Shown in pieces: positions 1-7,954 of a stretch of DNA of 64,000 nucleotides; within the stretch, counting starts at the first letter, position 1, and every line of letters starts with the position of its first letter. The notes beneath the pieces were generated by a model. The model saw nothing but the letters and a program-made list of their open reading frames with translations, had not been told where the DNA came from and searched no databases. The stretch comes from Komagataeibacter xylinus (GTDB taxonomy: Bacteria; Pseudomonadota; Alphaproteobacteria; Acetobacterales; Acetobacteraceae). The position numbers and the translations under genes were made by a program. The stretch covers positions 3,261,001 through 3,325,000 of the forward strand of contig NZ_CP041348.1 of the NCBI RefSeq assembly GCF_009834365.1, in the 5' to 3' direction.

Positions 1-87
1 GTCATTACCGCGTCAGGTCTGTTCAAATGGGCCTATCCACGTCTGATCGGCAGGATGGTACCCATGCGGCACCAGCAGGCTGCATAA
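1..87 (+). CDS. 3' end of an unidentified gene, possibly a short-chain dehydrogenase
   Basis: An open frame enters at the left edge and stops with TAA at 85-87, leaving 28 C-terminal residues ending VPMRHQQAA. The sequence (FKWAYPRLIGRM) resembles the basic and aromatic C-terminal tails of some SDR-family oxidoreductases, but it is too short for a firm call. A strong intrinsic terminator follows 38 nt later on the same strand, which supports a real gene end here. Confidence 0.4.
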   Translation, partial: VITASGLFKWAYPRLIGRMVPMRHQQAA

Positions 88-125
88 AAACTGTTTGCAA
101 ACCACGCATTGATAAAAGCATTTTG

Positions 126-160
126 AATGCCGCCTTTTCTGAGAAAAGGCGGCATTTTTC
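126..160 (+). terminator. intrinsic (Rho-independent) terminator
   Basis: A perfect 15-bp stem (AATGCCGCCTTTTCT at 126-140 and its complement at 142-156) surrounds a single G and runs into TTTTT on the plus strand. The minus strand has no T-tract, so it terminates the plus-strand gene ending at 87. Confidence 0.85.
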
Positions 161-475
161 ATGATGGCGTGCCAGCCGGGATGCCAGTAAAAAACGGTTG
201 GCGTGGCAGATGAAGAGGCGCTGGACCTGTGGGCATCTGTGCTTCGGGCAGCCAAGGAGCGGATCGTGCTCCTGTTTACGCAAAAACGTGTCGCAGCTTC
301 TGCGTGTGCTTTCCCCGATGTCCTGATTGATGACCATGAACCGCGCAGGCCGGGATGATAGCGTGCGAAATTACCCGGCCCGTGACGGCAACAGATGCTT
401 TCTGGTCATGGGCAATCGGATACCGATGTCTTTCGTGATGTATTAATGTTATTTTATTATGAATTACAGGTTATG
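161..475. other. intergenic stretch with a possible decayed coding remnant
   Basis: No intact gene is evident. The plus-strand frame from about 191 to 358 reads DEEALDLWASVLRAA, which recalls the C-terminal half of TPR/SPINDLY-type O-GlcNAc transferases (ALDLWARVLRAVP), but it has no start codon or domain context. The part beyond about 420 becomes AT-rich. Confidence 0.25.
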
Positions 476-492
476 AACATAATAATTATGTT
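476..492. promoter_or_regulatory. 17-bp perfect palindrome, candidate operator
   Basis: AACATAAT-A-ATTATGTT is a perfect inverted repeat in AT-rich DNA, 77 nt upstream of the DUF4431 gene at 569. Its position and symmetry fit a dimeric repressor site, but I cannot name the regulator. Confidence 0.35.
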
Positions 493-568
493 AATTCCAT
501 ACCATTTTCATGGACAGTATCAGTAATGAAAAATATATTATCTAAAGTTATTTTTCAGGTGTTTTTAG

Positions 569-1327
569 ATGACAAGATATTTTCCGTTTGCTCTGGTTTC
601 AGTTCTATGTGGCATCTGGCACACATCCGCATGGGCAGGTGAGTGCTATAATCTGGCCAATCACGAACCATCAAAACTGACCGGAACGCTTGAATACGTC
701 ATGTTTCCCGGGCCGCCAAATTATGAAGACATACAAAAGGGCGATACACCTGAACCCGAATATATATTAAAGCTTCAGGACCCCATATGCATTACTGGCG
801 ATGATTCTGCTGATCCGAGCAACCATTTTCAGGCCGTACAACTGTCTTCTGAAAAAGAAGAACCATTTCGTGCATTCCTCCATAAAAATGTGACGGTGCA
901 ACTCACAAACCAGATGGCTGCAGAAACCGGGCACCACCATGAACCACTCGTTGCAACGGTAACTTCCATTGCACCGGCACAGGCAAAGCCCATGGATTTT
1001 ACGGATGAATACGGAACGGCGGCCACGACCATACGGGCCTTCTATACAGCATTGCACGATGCGCAGGGGGCTGATGCCGCAGCCATGGTCATTCCCGAAA
1101 AACGCACTACGGCGGCTTTTTCACCATCAAATCTTACCAGATTTTATGGGAGCCTGACCGACCCGATAAGCGTGCTGGATATTGCACAGGAAAATGACAG
1201 CACTTTTATTGTGCATTATCATTACGTAATAAAGTCCCGGGTTTGCGATGGCAGGGCAACAGTCACAACGACCATGCGCAACGGACAGAATTTTATCCAG
1301 GGCATCCGGGCCATGAATGGCTGCTAG
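569..1327 (+). CDS. secreted DUF4431-domain protein
   Basis: A 252-residue protein. Residues 1-23 form a Sec signal peptide (hydrophobic FALVSVLCGIW, cleavage near AWAG). Residues 35-80 carry the DUF4431 signature: LTGTLEYVMFPGPPNYEDI, then GDTPEPEYILKL and a conserved PICI. The C-terminal half (about 145-252) looks like an NTF2-like or SH3-like fold, with IRAFYTALHDAQG, HYHYVIKSRVC and a final GC. The function is unknown; export to the periplasm is predicted. It stands alone, with a candidate operator at 476-492 and REP-like palindromes starting on its stop codon. AT-rich flanks suggest an accessory gene. Confidence 0.75.
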   Translation: MTRYFPFALVSVLCGIWHTSAWAGECYNLANHEPSKLTGTLEYVMFPGPPNYEDIQKGDTPEPEYILKLQDPICITGDDSADPSNHFQAVQLSSEKEEPFRAFLHKNVTVQLTNQMAAETGHHHEPLVATVTSIAPAQAKPMDFTDEYGTAATTIRAFYTALHDAQGADAAAMVIPEKRTTAAFSPSNLTRFYGSLTDPISVLDIAQENDSTFIVHYHYVIKSRVCDGRATVTTTMRNGQNFIQGIRAMNGC

Positions 1328-1376
1328 AGCAGATCCTGCTTGAATGCGTGCATTCAAGCAGGTGAAGATGCTCGTA
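1325..1376. repeat. REP-like palindrome 1
   Basis: Starting on the stop codon of the DUF4431 gene, CCTGCTTGAATGC (1335-1347) and its exact complement (1350-1362) form a 13-bp stem with a 2-nt centre. Outer arms TAGAGCA (1325-1331) and TGCTCGTA (1369-1376) extend it. No T-tract follows, so a REP or mRNA-end structure is likelier than a simple terminator. Confidence 0.6.
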
Positions 1377-1390
1377 AAAGCAATAAACCA

Positions 1391-1430
1391 GTGCATTTCC
1401 ACCGAACCGGTTTTCGGTGGAAATGCTCTA
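1391..1430. repeat. REP-like palindrome 2
   Basis: GCATTTCCACCGAA (1393-1406) pairs perfectly with TTCGGTGGAAATGC (1413-1425) around a CCGGTT loop, then CTCTA. Palindromes of the TAGAGCATTTCC type are, from memory, common interspersed repeats in alphaproteobacteria. The pair of palindromes sits between the DUF4431 gene and the IS remnant. Confidence 0.6.
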
Positions 1431-1447
1431 GGCTCAGGACTTATTCT

Positions 1448-1745
1448 TTGAAACAGAAGATGAATTTTGCTGCGATCTGGATGGCGGACAGGCAGGCTCT
1501 GGTCATCACACACGGCATGCAGCTTCGCGTTAAGACTACTTTTCTTGAGCAGCAAAGGCGCTTTCTTTGATCGACCCGCCTGTTCACTCAAAGCCGCAAA
1601 GATCCGGTCAAAAATGCCCGAGCCGCTCCAGCGGATGAACCAGTTGCGAACCATATGCTCCCGGCACATCCTTCCACTAAAGCCCGTTACGGATCACAGA
1701 CATGATCCCACTGAACATGAGGCGATCATCCACGAGAACCTGTGA
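1448..1745 (-). pseudogene. IS5-family transposase remnant
   Basis: Read on the minus strand in broken frames, the segment gives pieces of an IS5-type transposase: a V(I)RNGL-like piece near 1670-1740, then MVRNWFIRWSGSGIFDRIFAAL and LNAKLHAVCDDQ. These match the order of the family signature NRFIRWS..GVFDRIF and LNSKLHAVCD. The rest of the catalytic domain is missing, frames shift at least twice, and no terminal repeats could be matched, so it is a decayed, non-mobile relic. Confidence 0.6.
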
Positions 1746-1776
1746 ATTACAGAACACCGCACAATGCAATACACCA

Positions 1777-1805
1777 ATATGGCCTGATCCTGGTTCAGGC
1801 CATAT
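1777..1805 (-). terminator. probable terminator of the PAS-GGDEF-EAL gene
   Basis: An 11-bp perfect stem (ATATGGCCTGA / TCAGGCCATAT) lies directly after the minus-strand stop codon at 1808. The T-tract is weak (TTGGTGTATT), so termination may be inefficient. Confidence 0.5.
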
Positions 1806-1807
1806 GG

Positions 1808-4057
1808 TTATTTCTTTTCAGCCTGACCGGAGACCGCCTGTTCTTCGCATGCCCTGCGCATTGCGGGCATGATCTTGCGGGGCTGCCTGAACCATGTTTC
1901 CAGATCCTTGGGTGCCATGGGTTTGGCGAACAGGTAGCCCTGCATGACATCACAGTGCAGGCTTTCCAGAAGCGCGTATTGTGCTTCCGTCTCCACCCCT
2001 TCGGTCACGACAGTCATGCCCAGACGGTTACCGATGCCGATCACCGCTGTTGTCACGGCCTGCGCATTGGCATCGTGCTCAAGATTCATGATGAAGCTGC
2101 GGTCAATCTTGATTTCCGTCAGCGGCAGGCGGGTCAGCCGTGACAGCGATGAGTAGCCCGTGCCAAAATCATCCATGGACAGGCCGACATTCAGGGCACG
2201 GATGGCGTGCAGGACATCCATCGTATCCTTGTTTTCATCCATCATCACGCTTTCGGTAATCTCCACCGTCAGCCGTGCCGGGGCAATGCCAAACCGGGTC
2301 AGCAGGTTCGAGATCATTTCGGGCAACTGACGTTTACGAAAATGACCGGCTGACAGGTTGACCGATACGGCCGGAATCATGATCCCATCGCGGTCCCATG
2401 CCACGATCTGGCGGCAGGCTTCTTCCAGGCACCATGCGCCAATCGCCTCGATCTGTCCGGTATCCTCCGCAACTGCAATGAAACGGGATGGGAAAATATT
2501 GCCCAGATGCGGATGATGCCAGCGCGATAGCGCCTCCACGCCATAGAGCGCGCCAGTTTTGGCCTCGATCTGTGGCTGGTAATGCAGGTTGAGCAGTCCC
2601 TTCGCCAGGGAATCACGCAAGGCGGAACCAAGGACAAGGCGGTCCTGTGCCGCGGCATGGTCCTCTGGCGTGGCAACGCGGAATGTACCGCGGGCATCTT
2701 TCTTGGCAAGGCGCATCGCGGCTTCGGCATGACCGATCAGGGATTCACTGTCGGGCCCGTTTTCGGGGAACATGCTGATGCCCGCACTGATCGACGCGGT
2801 AATGAAGTTGCCCCCGATTTCAATGGGTTCTTCCATGCCCGCGATCAGCCTCTCGGCAAATGCCGTGGCCGGAGCCGCCTGTGTATCGGGCAATATGATG
2901 ACGAACTCATCCCCGCCTGCGCGGCTGAGGATATAATGGCTCCGGCACAGGCTCTTGATCCGTGCCGCCACTGCCTTGAGGAAGTCATCGCCATTGGAGT
3001 GACCAAGCGCATCGTTGATATCGCGAAAGCGGTCAAGGTTGAGCATCAGCACGGCAAAATGATTGTCACCCGGTTTGCCGACAAGGTTCCTGAGGATTTT
3101 ATGGATGGCGGTCCGGTTCAGGAAGCCGGTCAGCGGGTCATAATTGGCCAGCTGGGAAATATGGTGACGTGCCTCATACTGCTCGATCAGCACACTGCAG
3201 AAGGGAACACAGCCCGCCACGATTTTCTGCGGCCAGTTACTGACCGTGCTGGTATTGCGTGAAAACAGCGCGAATATGCCCGATATCTTGCCACTGCAGG
3301 CCTTGATGGCGGAGGCCCAGCAATTATGCAGACCCAGAGAAACCCCCAGCGAGCGGTAGCTTTCCCATACAACGGTGGCCGCCTCGTCAAGGTCATTGGA
3401 CAGGGCCATGATGTCCGCATCAGAGAGCGTGACGTTTTCGAGTGCTGCGGCATAGCGCCGTGGCAGGCCGGGGCCCGACAGCACATGAAGCCGGTGGTCT
3501 TCATCGATCAGGACAAGGATGGCGACCGTGTTGGGGATGAAATTTTCCACCTCCCGGCACACAAGGTCAGCCACGTCCTGGATCTGCATATCGGTTGAAA
3601 GGGACTGGAACACTGTATTCTGCAGGTCCAGCAGTTTCTTGCGATGGTTTTCTTCCGTTACCGCCTTGATGGAGGCGAGGTAGTATTTTTTGCCTTTCGG
3701 GCCAGCCTTGCTTGCAGAGAGCGTCAGTTCCCCGGTGATGTAATCACCGTGCCTGTTCTCGAAGATGATTTCGCGCGTTGTGCCGACACTAGCGTCAAGA
3801 TCTGCCGTGCTGTTACTGGCGGCGGGGGCATCGTGTTCATGGCAGCCGAAATCCGGCACCAGTTTCCGCACGTTCTGGCCACGGACTTCATCCTGCGCAT
3901 AACCCCAGAGTTTTTCCGCCCCTTTATTAAAAAAGATGACGTCATTCCGGTCGTCCGTCACGATGATCGCTTCGGTCGCGTCAATCAGCAGGGTCAGGGC
4001 GGCATCACCCGATAATGCCGGCTTTGGAGAAGGCGGGGGAAGGAGCAACTTGTTCAT
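1808..4057 (-). CDS. PAS-GAF-GGDEF-EAL c-di-GMP enzyme, heme-sensor PdeA1/DosP type
   Basis: A 749-aa protein. Domain order is PAS (about 20-130), GAF-like (about 145-300), GGDEF (about 315-465) and EAL (about 480-735). Length and order match PdeA1 of the cellulose-making acetic acid bacteria and E. coli DosP. The PAS domain aligns to DosP without gaps from LVPDFG through TTREI. This puts His75 on the proximal heme ligand (DosP His77) and Thr93 where DosP has distal Met95, so oxygen could bind directly. The GGDEF motif (RAGGDEF) is intact with no I-site RxxD before it. EAL residues are complete (GVEALSRW, NLSAGHF, EITES, MDDFGTG, EIKIDRSF, EGVET), predicting c-di-GMP hydrolysis, probably tuned by oxygen. 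It lies 81 nt downstream of another GGDEF-EAL gene on the same strand. Confidence 0.85.
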   Translation of the reverse strand: MNKLLLPPPSPKPALSGDAALTLLIDATEAIIVTDDRNDVIFFNKGAEKLWGYAQDEVRGQNVRKLVPDFGCHEHDAPAASNSTADLDASVGTTREIIFENRHGDYITGELTLSASKAGPKGKKYYLASIKAVTEENHRKKLLDLQNTVFQSLSTDMQIQDVADLVCREVENFIPNTVAILVLIDEDHRLHVLSGPGLPRRYAAALENVTLSDADIMALSNDLDEAATVVWESYRSLGVSLGLHNCWASAIKACSGKISGIFALFSRNTSTVSNWPQKIVAGCVPFCSVLIEQYEARHHISQLANYDPLTGFLNRTAIHKILRNLVGKPGDNHFAVLMLNLDRFRDINDALGHSNGDDFLKAVAARIKSLCRSHYILSRAGGDEFVIILPDTQAAPATAFAERLIAGMEEPIEIGGNFITASISAGISMFPENGPDSESLIGHAEAAMRLAKKDARGTFRVATPEDHAAAQDRLVLGSALRDSLAKGLLNLHYQPQIEAKTGALYGVEALSRWHHPHLGNIFPSRFIAVAEDTGQIEAIGAWCLEEACRQIVAWDRDGIMIPAVSVNLSAGHFRKRQLPEMISNLLTRFGIAPARLTVEITESVMMDENKDTMDVLHAIRALNVGLSMDDFGTGYSSLSRLTRLPLTEIKIDRSFIMNLEHDANAQAVTTAVIGIGNRLGMTVVTEGVETEAQYALLESLHCDVMQGYLFAKPMAPKDLETWFRQPRKIMPAMRRACEEQAVSGQAEKK

Positions 4058-4138
4058 GATGATAGGCCACAGTTCACAATTTGAAAGGCAGGGTGCCTGC
4101 CTGCATGAGGTAGAAAAGGCATACGGGGCGCTCTGACA

Positions 4139-6147
4139 TCAGGCCGGTTGCAGCCCCAGTGTTTCCGCGCAGGCAGGGCGGCCGATCAGGAATCCCTGCC
4201 CTGCCACGCAGCCCTCGCCACGGAGCACTTCAAGCTGCCGGGGCGTTTCGATCCCTTCCGCCAGCACGGCGATGTTCATGGTACGGCCAAGCGCCAGGAC
4301 CGAGCGGACAATGGCGGCGGCATCGGAATTGGTTTCGATCCCCTGCATGAAACTGCCATCAAGCTTGATCCGGTCGAACGGGAAGGAGCGCAGCGTATCA
4401 ATGGACGAATAACCCGTGCCAAAATCATCCAGCGCGATTGAAACACCGAGTTCCTTGATCCGGCGTACGATTTCAAGCGCACGCTGCTTGTCATCAATGA
4501 TTGAAGTTTCCGTTAACTCCAGCTCGAGCCGAGCGGGAGCAAGGCCGGTTTTTTCCAGCGTTTCCTTGACCAGCCGATACAGATCAGGATGAAAGAACTG
4601 CACCGGAGACAGGTTGACCGCCAGCTTGAACGGAACCTCCCACTTCGCGGCCTGTGCGCAGGCAGTCTGCAAAACCCATTCACCCAGCGGGATAATGAGG
4701 CCGTTTTCCTCGGCAACCGGAATAAACCGGGCTGGCGGCACGTCTCCGCGTTCGGGGCTGGTCCAGCGCAGCAGGGCCTCGTAGCCAAAGACCTCGCCCG
4801 TCGCAATGGCGGTCTGGACCTGATAGTGCAGGCTCAGTTCGCCTTTTTCCATTGCCGTCTTCAGGTCCGCCGCAAGCGCGCGCGCTTCGCGAACCGTTTC
4901 ATCCATGGCAGGCTCGTAATAGGCAACGGTGCGCAGCGGGTCCGCCTTGGCGCGATACATGGCAAGATCGGCACGGGTTACAAGCGTTTCCTTGTCGGTC
5001 GCGTCTTTGGGGAACAGGGCCAGCCCTACGCTGCCGCCGGTTGTGACTTCGTAATCCTCGATCGGGATGGGCAGGTTGATGGCTTCCTCGATGCGGGCAA
5101 CAAAGGCCTTGAGTTCATCGGGGTCGCTCGTCAGGTGGACTGCTGCAAATTCATCCCCGCCCAGACGGGCCACGAACTCACCTTCGCCCAGCATCTCGGT
5201 AAAACGGCTGGCAATGGTGACCAGAACGACATCACCTGCGGCATGTCCACGCACATCATTGATTTCCTTAAACTTGTTAAGGTCAATTCCGATCAGCGCG
5301 AACTGTGTTCCCTTTTCTTTTGCATCCTCGATCACCTGATCGAGATGATCGTTGAAGCTGACACGGTTGGGGAGCGATGTCAGGGCATCATGCAGCGCCA
5401 TCTGCCGCATGCGTTCATAAGATTCCGCGCGCGTTGCATCATCAATCGAAAAACTGTTGCCGCCTGTCGCCACTAACAGAAGGGTCGTAATAGCCAGAGC
5501 CACGCCAAGCACGACAGGGGCATTGCCAGTCGCCATAAGCTCGGCGGACATCATATGCGTGCGCATGGCGGACACGCCGATAAAATGCAGCCCCGCGATA
5601 GCCGCGACAAACAGGACCGTAGCCAGGAATTCACGATGCCGGTTCGTGCTACGCAGCAGGCATTGCAGGGAAAGTGTACCAAAAGCAATGCCCAGCAACA
5701 GGGACAGCGCGATTGTTGGCAGGCTCCATGCCATATGCTCGCCAAATTCCACGGCATACATGCCTGAATTTCCACGGCATACATGCCTGAATAATGCATT
5801 CCGGCAATAGCAAGGCCGAGCACGGCGCCGCCGAGGGCTGGCCCCATCCGGCTCCTGCTGGTGGTGGCGATGACGGTGGCCGCCAGCACGCCCGCCGCAG
5901 CAGCCACAAACGAAAACAGCGTAAGCGGAATATTCAGCAGGCCCGCAACACCCGGCATATACGCCAGCAGCGCCAGAAAGTGGGTGCACCATATGGTCGT
6001 GGCACCTGCGGCCGCACATTGCAGGTACCATGAATGATTCTGCCGCCCTGGGGTCGCGGCAATGCGCGCCATGATGCGAACAGTAATCCACGAACCCGCG
6101 ATACACACAATAAGGGCGGAAATAAGAAGGGGCATGTTGGAATCCAT
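4139..6147 (-). pseudogene. MHYT-GGDEF-EAL c-di-GMP protein, frameshifted by a 23-bp duplication
   Basis: The N-terminal part (start ATG at 6147, MDSNMPLL; an upstream GTG at 6171 is possible) is an MHYT membrane sensor with THFLALLAY and GMHYSGMYAVE motifs and several TM helices. The frame then breaks inside a perfect 23-bp tandem duplication (5747-5792). After it, the other frame continues seamlessly as FGEHMAWSLPTIALSLLLG, more TM helices including HFIGVSAMRTH, then GGDEF (RLGGDEF, about 5200) and EAL (GYEALLRW, NLSPVQF, LDDFGTGYSS, EGIETPRQ), ending at 4139. Deleting one copy restores a single frame of about 660 residues. Both output domains keep their catalytic residues, so the lesion is probably recent, reversible or a sequence error. 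Confidence 0.8.
5747..5792. repeat. perfect 23-bp tandem duplication (two copies)
   Basis: Copies at 5747-5769 and 5770-5792 are identical, each starting TTCCACGGCATA and ending GCCTGAAT. Because 23 is not a multiple of three, the second copy switches the reading frame of the MHYT-GGDEF-EAL gene. Both copies encode SGMYAVE-type sequence when read in the MHYT frame. Confidence 0.95.
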
Positions 6148-6171
6148 CACTATTTTATACAATTGCAACAC

Positions 6172-6655
6172 GGCATCATTCCATTGGGGAGCGCATGGTT
6201 AAGTATAGATACCGCCCGCATGGCGGCATAAATTCCCGTCACGCCAGATGGTATTTATTTACATAACTGATATATTATTGCTTATTTTTATTTTCTTATA
6301 TTTTGGAACGGGTCTTTTTCATGATCTATATCATCTATTCCTGATATAAATAAATTGCTGTACGCGGTCTGCCTCTTTTCCGATCGCCGATCCGGGCATC
6401 TTCATACAAATCAAAAAAAAGTGATGTAATATTTATTCAATGTAGTATAATTAGTTTTATTGATTTTAAACCGTGTATTTTTATTTCTTTTATGTTGTTA
6501 CGTAACAAACCAGTCATCCATATCCCTTGTTTTTCCAGTATATTCCTTCTTCCTGATTGTTTCCATGCAGGAGAACGGGCAGCAACCGTTTGCAAAGCAC
6601 ACAGTTCCATCACCAATTTTTTTAATATGTTTTTTGCAGGTGGCGGGCCTGCATA
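6172..6655. other. AT-rich intergenic stretch without a recognisable gene
   Basis: Between the MHYT gene start and the IS3 remnant the DNA is AT-rich (especially 6240-6500). It holds only short open frames that lack ribosome-binding sites and recognisable motifs. It probably includes the promoter of the c-di-GMP pair on the minus strand. Confidence 0.5.
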
Positions 6656-6670
6656 CCCCCCCCGGGGGGT
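6656..6670. promoter_or_regulatory. C8-G6 tract, possible CsoR/RcnR-type operator
   Basis: CATA is followed by eight C, six G and TCATA, an AT-flanked GC tract. Members of the CsoR/RcnR/FrmR repressor family bind G/C tracts flanked by AT-rich inverted repeats, so this could be an orphan operator. No such regulator or metal exporter is adjacent; an IS remnant follows about 100 nt downstream. Confidence 0.25.
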
Positions 6671-6769
6671 CATACCCATTCACGACATTGATGAACGACA
6701 TGCCCTGTCAGATTCGAGCCATCTGGACAAAGCTGGCAGGATGACTGCCTTCATACGAGCTCGCAATCT

Positions 6770-6985
6770 GGAACACTCGATGAACCAGCGTAGTAATTGC
6801 CACGACAATGCCGTGTTGGAGAGTTTCTTCTCACCGCTCAGGCGCAAACCCAGCCGGCGTCGAACCTACAAAACACGTCAGGAAGCCGGGCAGGCAGGAT
6901 TGGACAGGGACCTGTCGACTATGGCGCCCTGTGGTTCATGGAATATCCGGCTTGAGATAACGGCTGCAGCGCTGCCCGGTTTGTG
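6770..6985 (+). pseudogene. IS3-family transposase (OrfB) C-terminal remnant
   Basis: The frame from about 6779 reads NQRSNCHDNAVLESFF, then RRRTYKTRQEA. This is the last part of the IS3-family integrase core (SRKGNCYDNAVAESFF..RRRTY), including the final catalytic Glu in the VLESFF motif. The upstream D-D part and the usual C-terminal RRH.SLGY end are gone or unrecognisable, so it is a fragment. Confidence 0.65.
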
Positions 6986-7007
6986 GCACGTGGTAGACAA
7001 TGTTGCA

Positions 7008-7322
7008 TCAGGGCGCGGTATCAGGCGGTGTGCGCGGGTTTTGCGCAGTGGAAGATAACGTATCACCTACCGGGAAATTGGTGCGTGTAAAACTGTCCAG
7101 GCTGCCCAGCGCAAGCAGGATGGACAGCCAGAACAGACCACCAATGGCAAAAATAAAAGCCAGCGCCGGGGCCCGCGTAATACGCATGAAGCCGTAGGCA
7201 ACCAGCAGCGCCATCAACCCGGCACAGGCGCCAATGCCTCCGTTCACACCTGCTGCGGTCAGGAACAGTTCCACCGCCAGCAGCACGAGCAGCGCCACCC
7301 AGCATGACAGGATGCGGACCAT
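7008..7322 (-). CDS. cytochrome c oxidase subunit IV-like small membrane protein
   Basis: A 104-aa protein with three hydrophobic segments (about 5-22, 30-48 and 55-75), the size and pattern of bacterial COX subunit IV (CtaF/CoxD-like). It is the last gene of the ACIII-caa3 operon. Its ATG (7322) shares one base with the coxIII stop (TGATG). No catalytic residues are expected; it stabilises the subunit I-III core. The subunit assignment relies mainly on position. Confidence 0.7.
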   Translation of the reverse strand: MVRILSCWVALLVLLAVELFLTAAGVNGGIGACAGLMALLVAYGFMRITRAPALAFIFAIGGLFWLSILLALGSLDSFTRTNFPVGDTLSSTAQNPRTPPDTAP

Positions 7323-7954
7323 CACACCCGCCCGATCAGGTAAAGAACGGGGAAAAGCAGGACCCAGACCAGATCGACAAAGCTCCAGTAAAGACCGACA
7401 ACCTCCACTGGCATGACCCGGAGCGGCCTGCCCCTACCCCGGTAAATTTGTAGACAGACCCAGGCGATCAGCCCGATCCCCACCAGCATGTGCAGACCAT
7501 GCAGTGCGGTAGAGAGGAAATAGAAGCTGTAGAAAAGCTGCGCCCCACCGGCCTGTGGCCCGCCAATGGCAAATCCGGGTCCGGGGAACAGGTGCTCACC
7601 AAGTTCCGTATGCCATTCCCATCCTTTCAGGCACAGAAAGGTCACACCCAGCGCGGCCGCACCCAGCCCGGCTCGGATGATACCACCCGCGTTTTCGTTG
7701 CGTGCGGCTTCCACACCAAGGGTGTAGAGCATGCTACTGGTCAGCAGGAGTGCAGTGTTGATGCCGCCAATCGTAAGGCTGGTATGCCTGACCCCCAGCG
7801 CCCAGCCTGCGGCATGGGTGTGGGAATAGACCACAAAAATCAGGAACAGGCCGCCAAACAGCAGTATTTCACTGGCAAGGAACAGCCACATGCCAGCTAT
7901 TGCCGTTTCATCGCGGTGCTGCGGGCTGTCATAGGGTTCAAGGTGGTCAGACAT
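7322..7954 (-). CDS. ctaE: cytochrome c oxidase subunit III
   Basis: A 210-aa COX III with the family core: [16 protein letters not shown], the GWEWH loop, [21 protein letters not shown] and a final [18 protein letters not shown]. It has five to seven TM helices. The start ATG at 7954 was chosen because it overlaps the coxI stop by 8 bp. The frame remains open upstream, but that part lies inside coxI and is not COX-like. Role: membrane subunit of the caa3 oxidase encoded by the neighbouring genes. Confidence 0.93.
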   Translation of the reverse strand: MSDHLEPYDSPQHRDETAIAGMWLFLASEILLFGGLFLIFVVYSHTHAAGWALGVRHTSLTIGGINTALLLTSSMLYTLGVEAARNENAGGIIRAGLGAAALGVTFLCLKGWEWHTELGEHLFPGPGFAIGGPQAGGAQLFYSFYFLSTALHGLHMLVGIGLIAWVCLQIYRGRGRPLRVMPVEVVGLYWSFVDLVWVLLFPVLYLIGRV

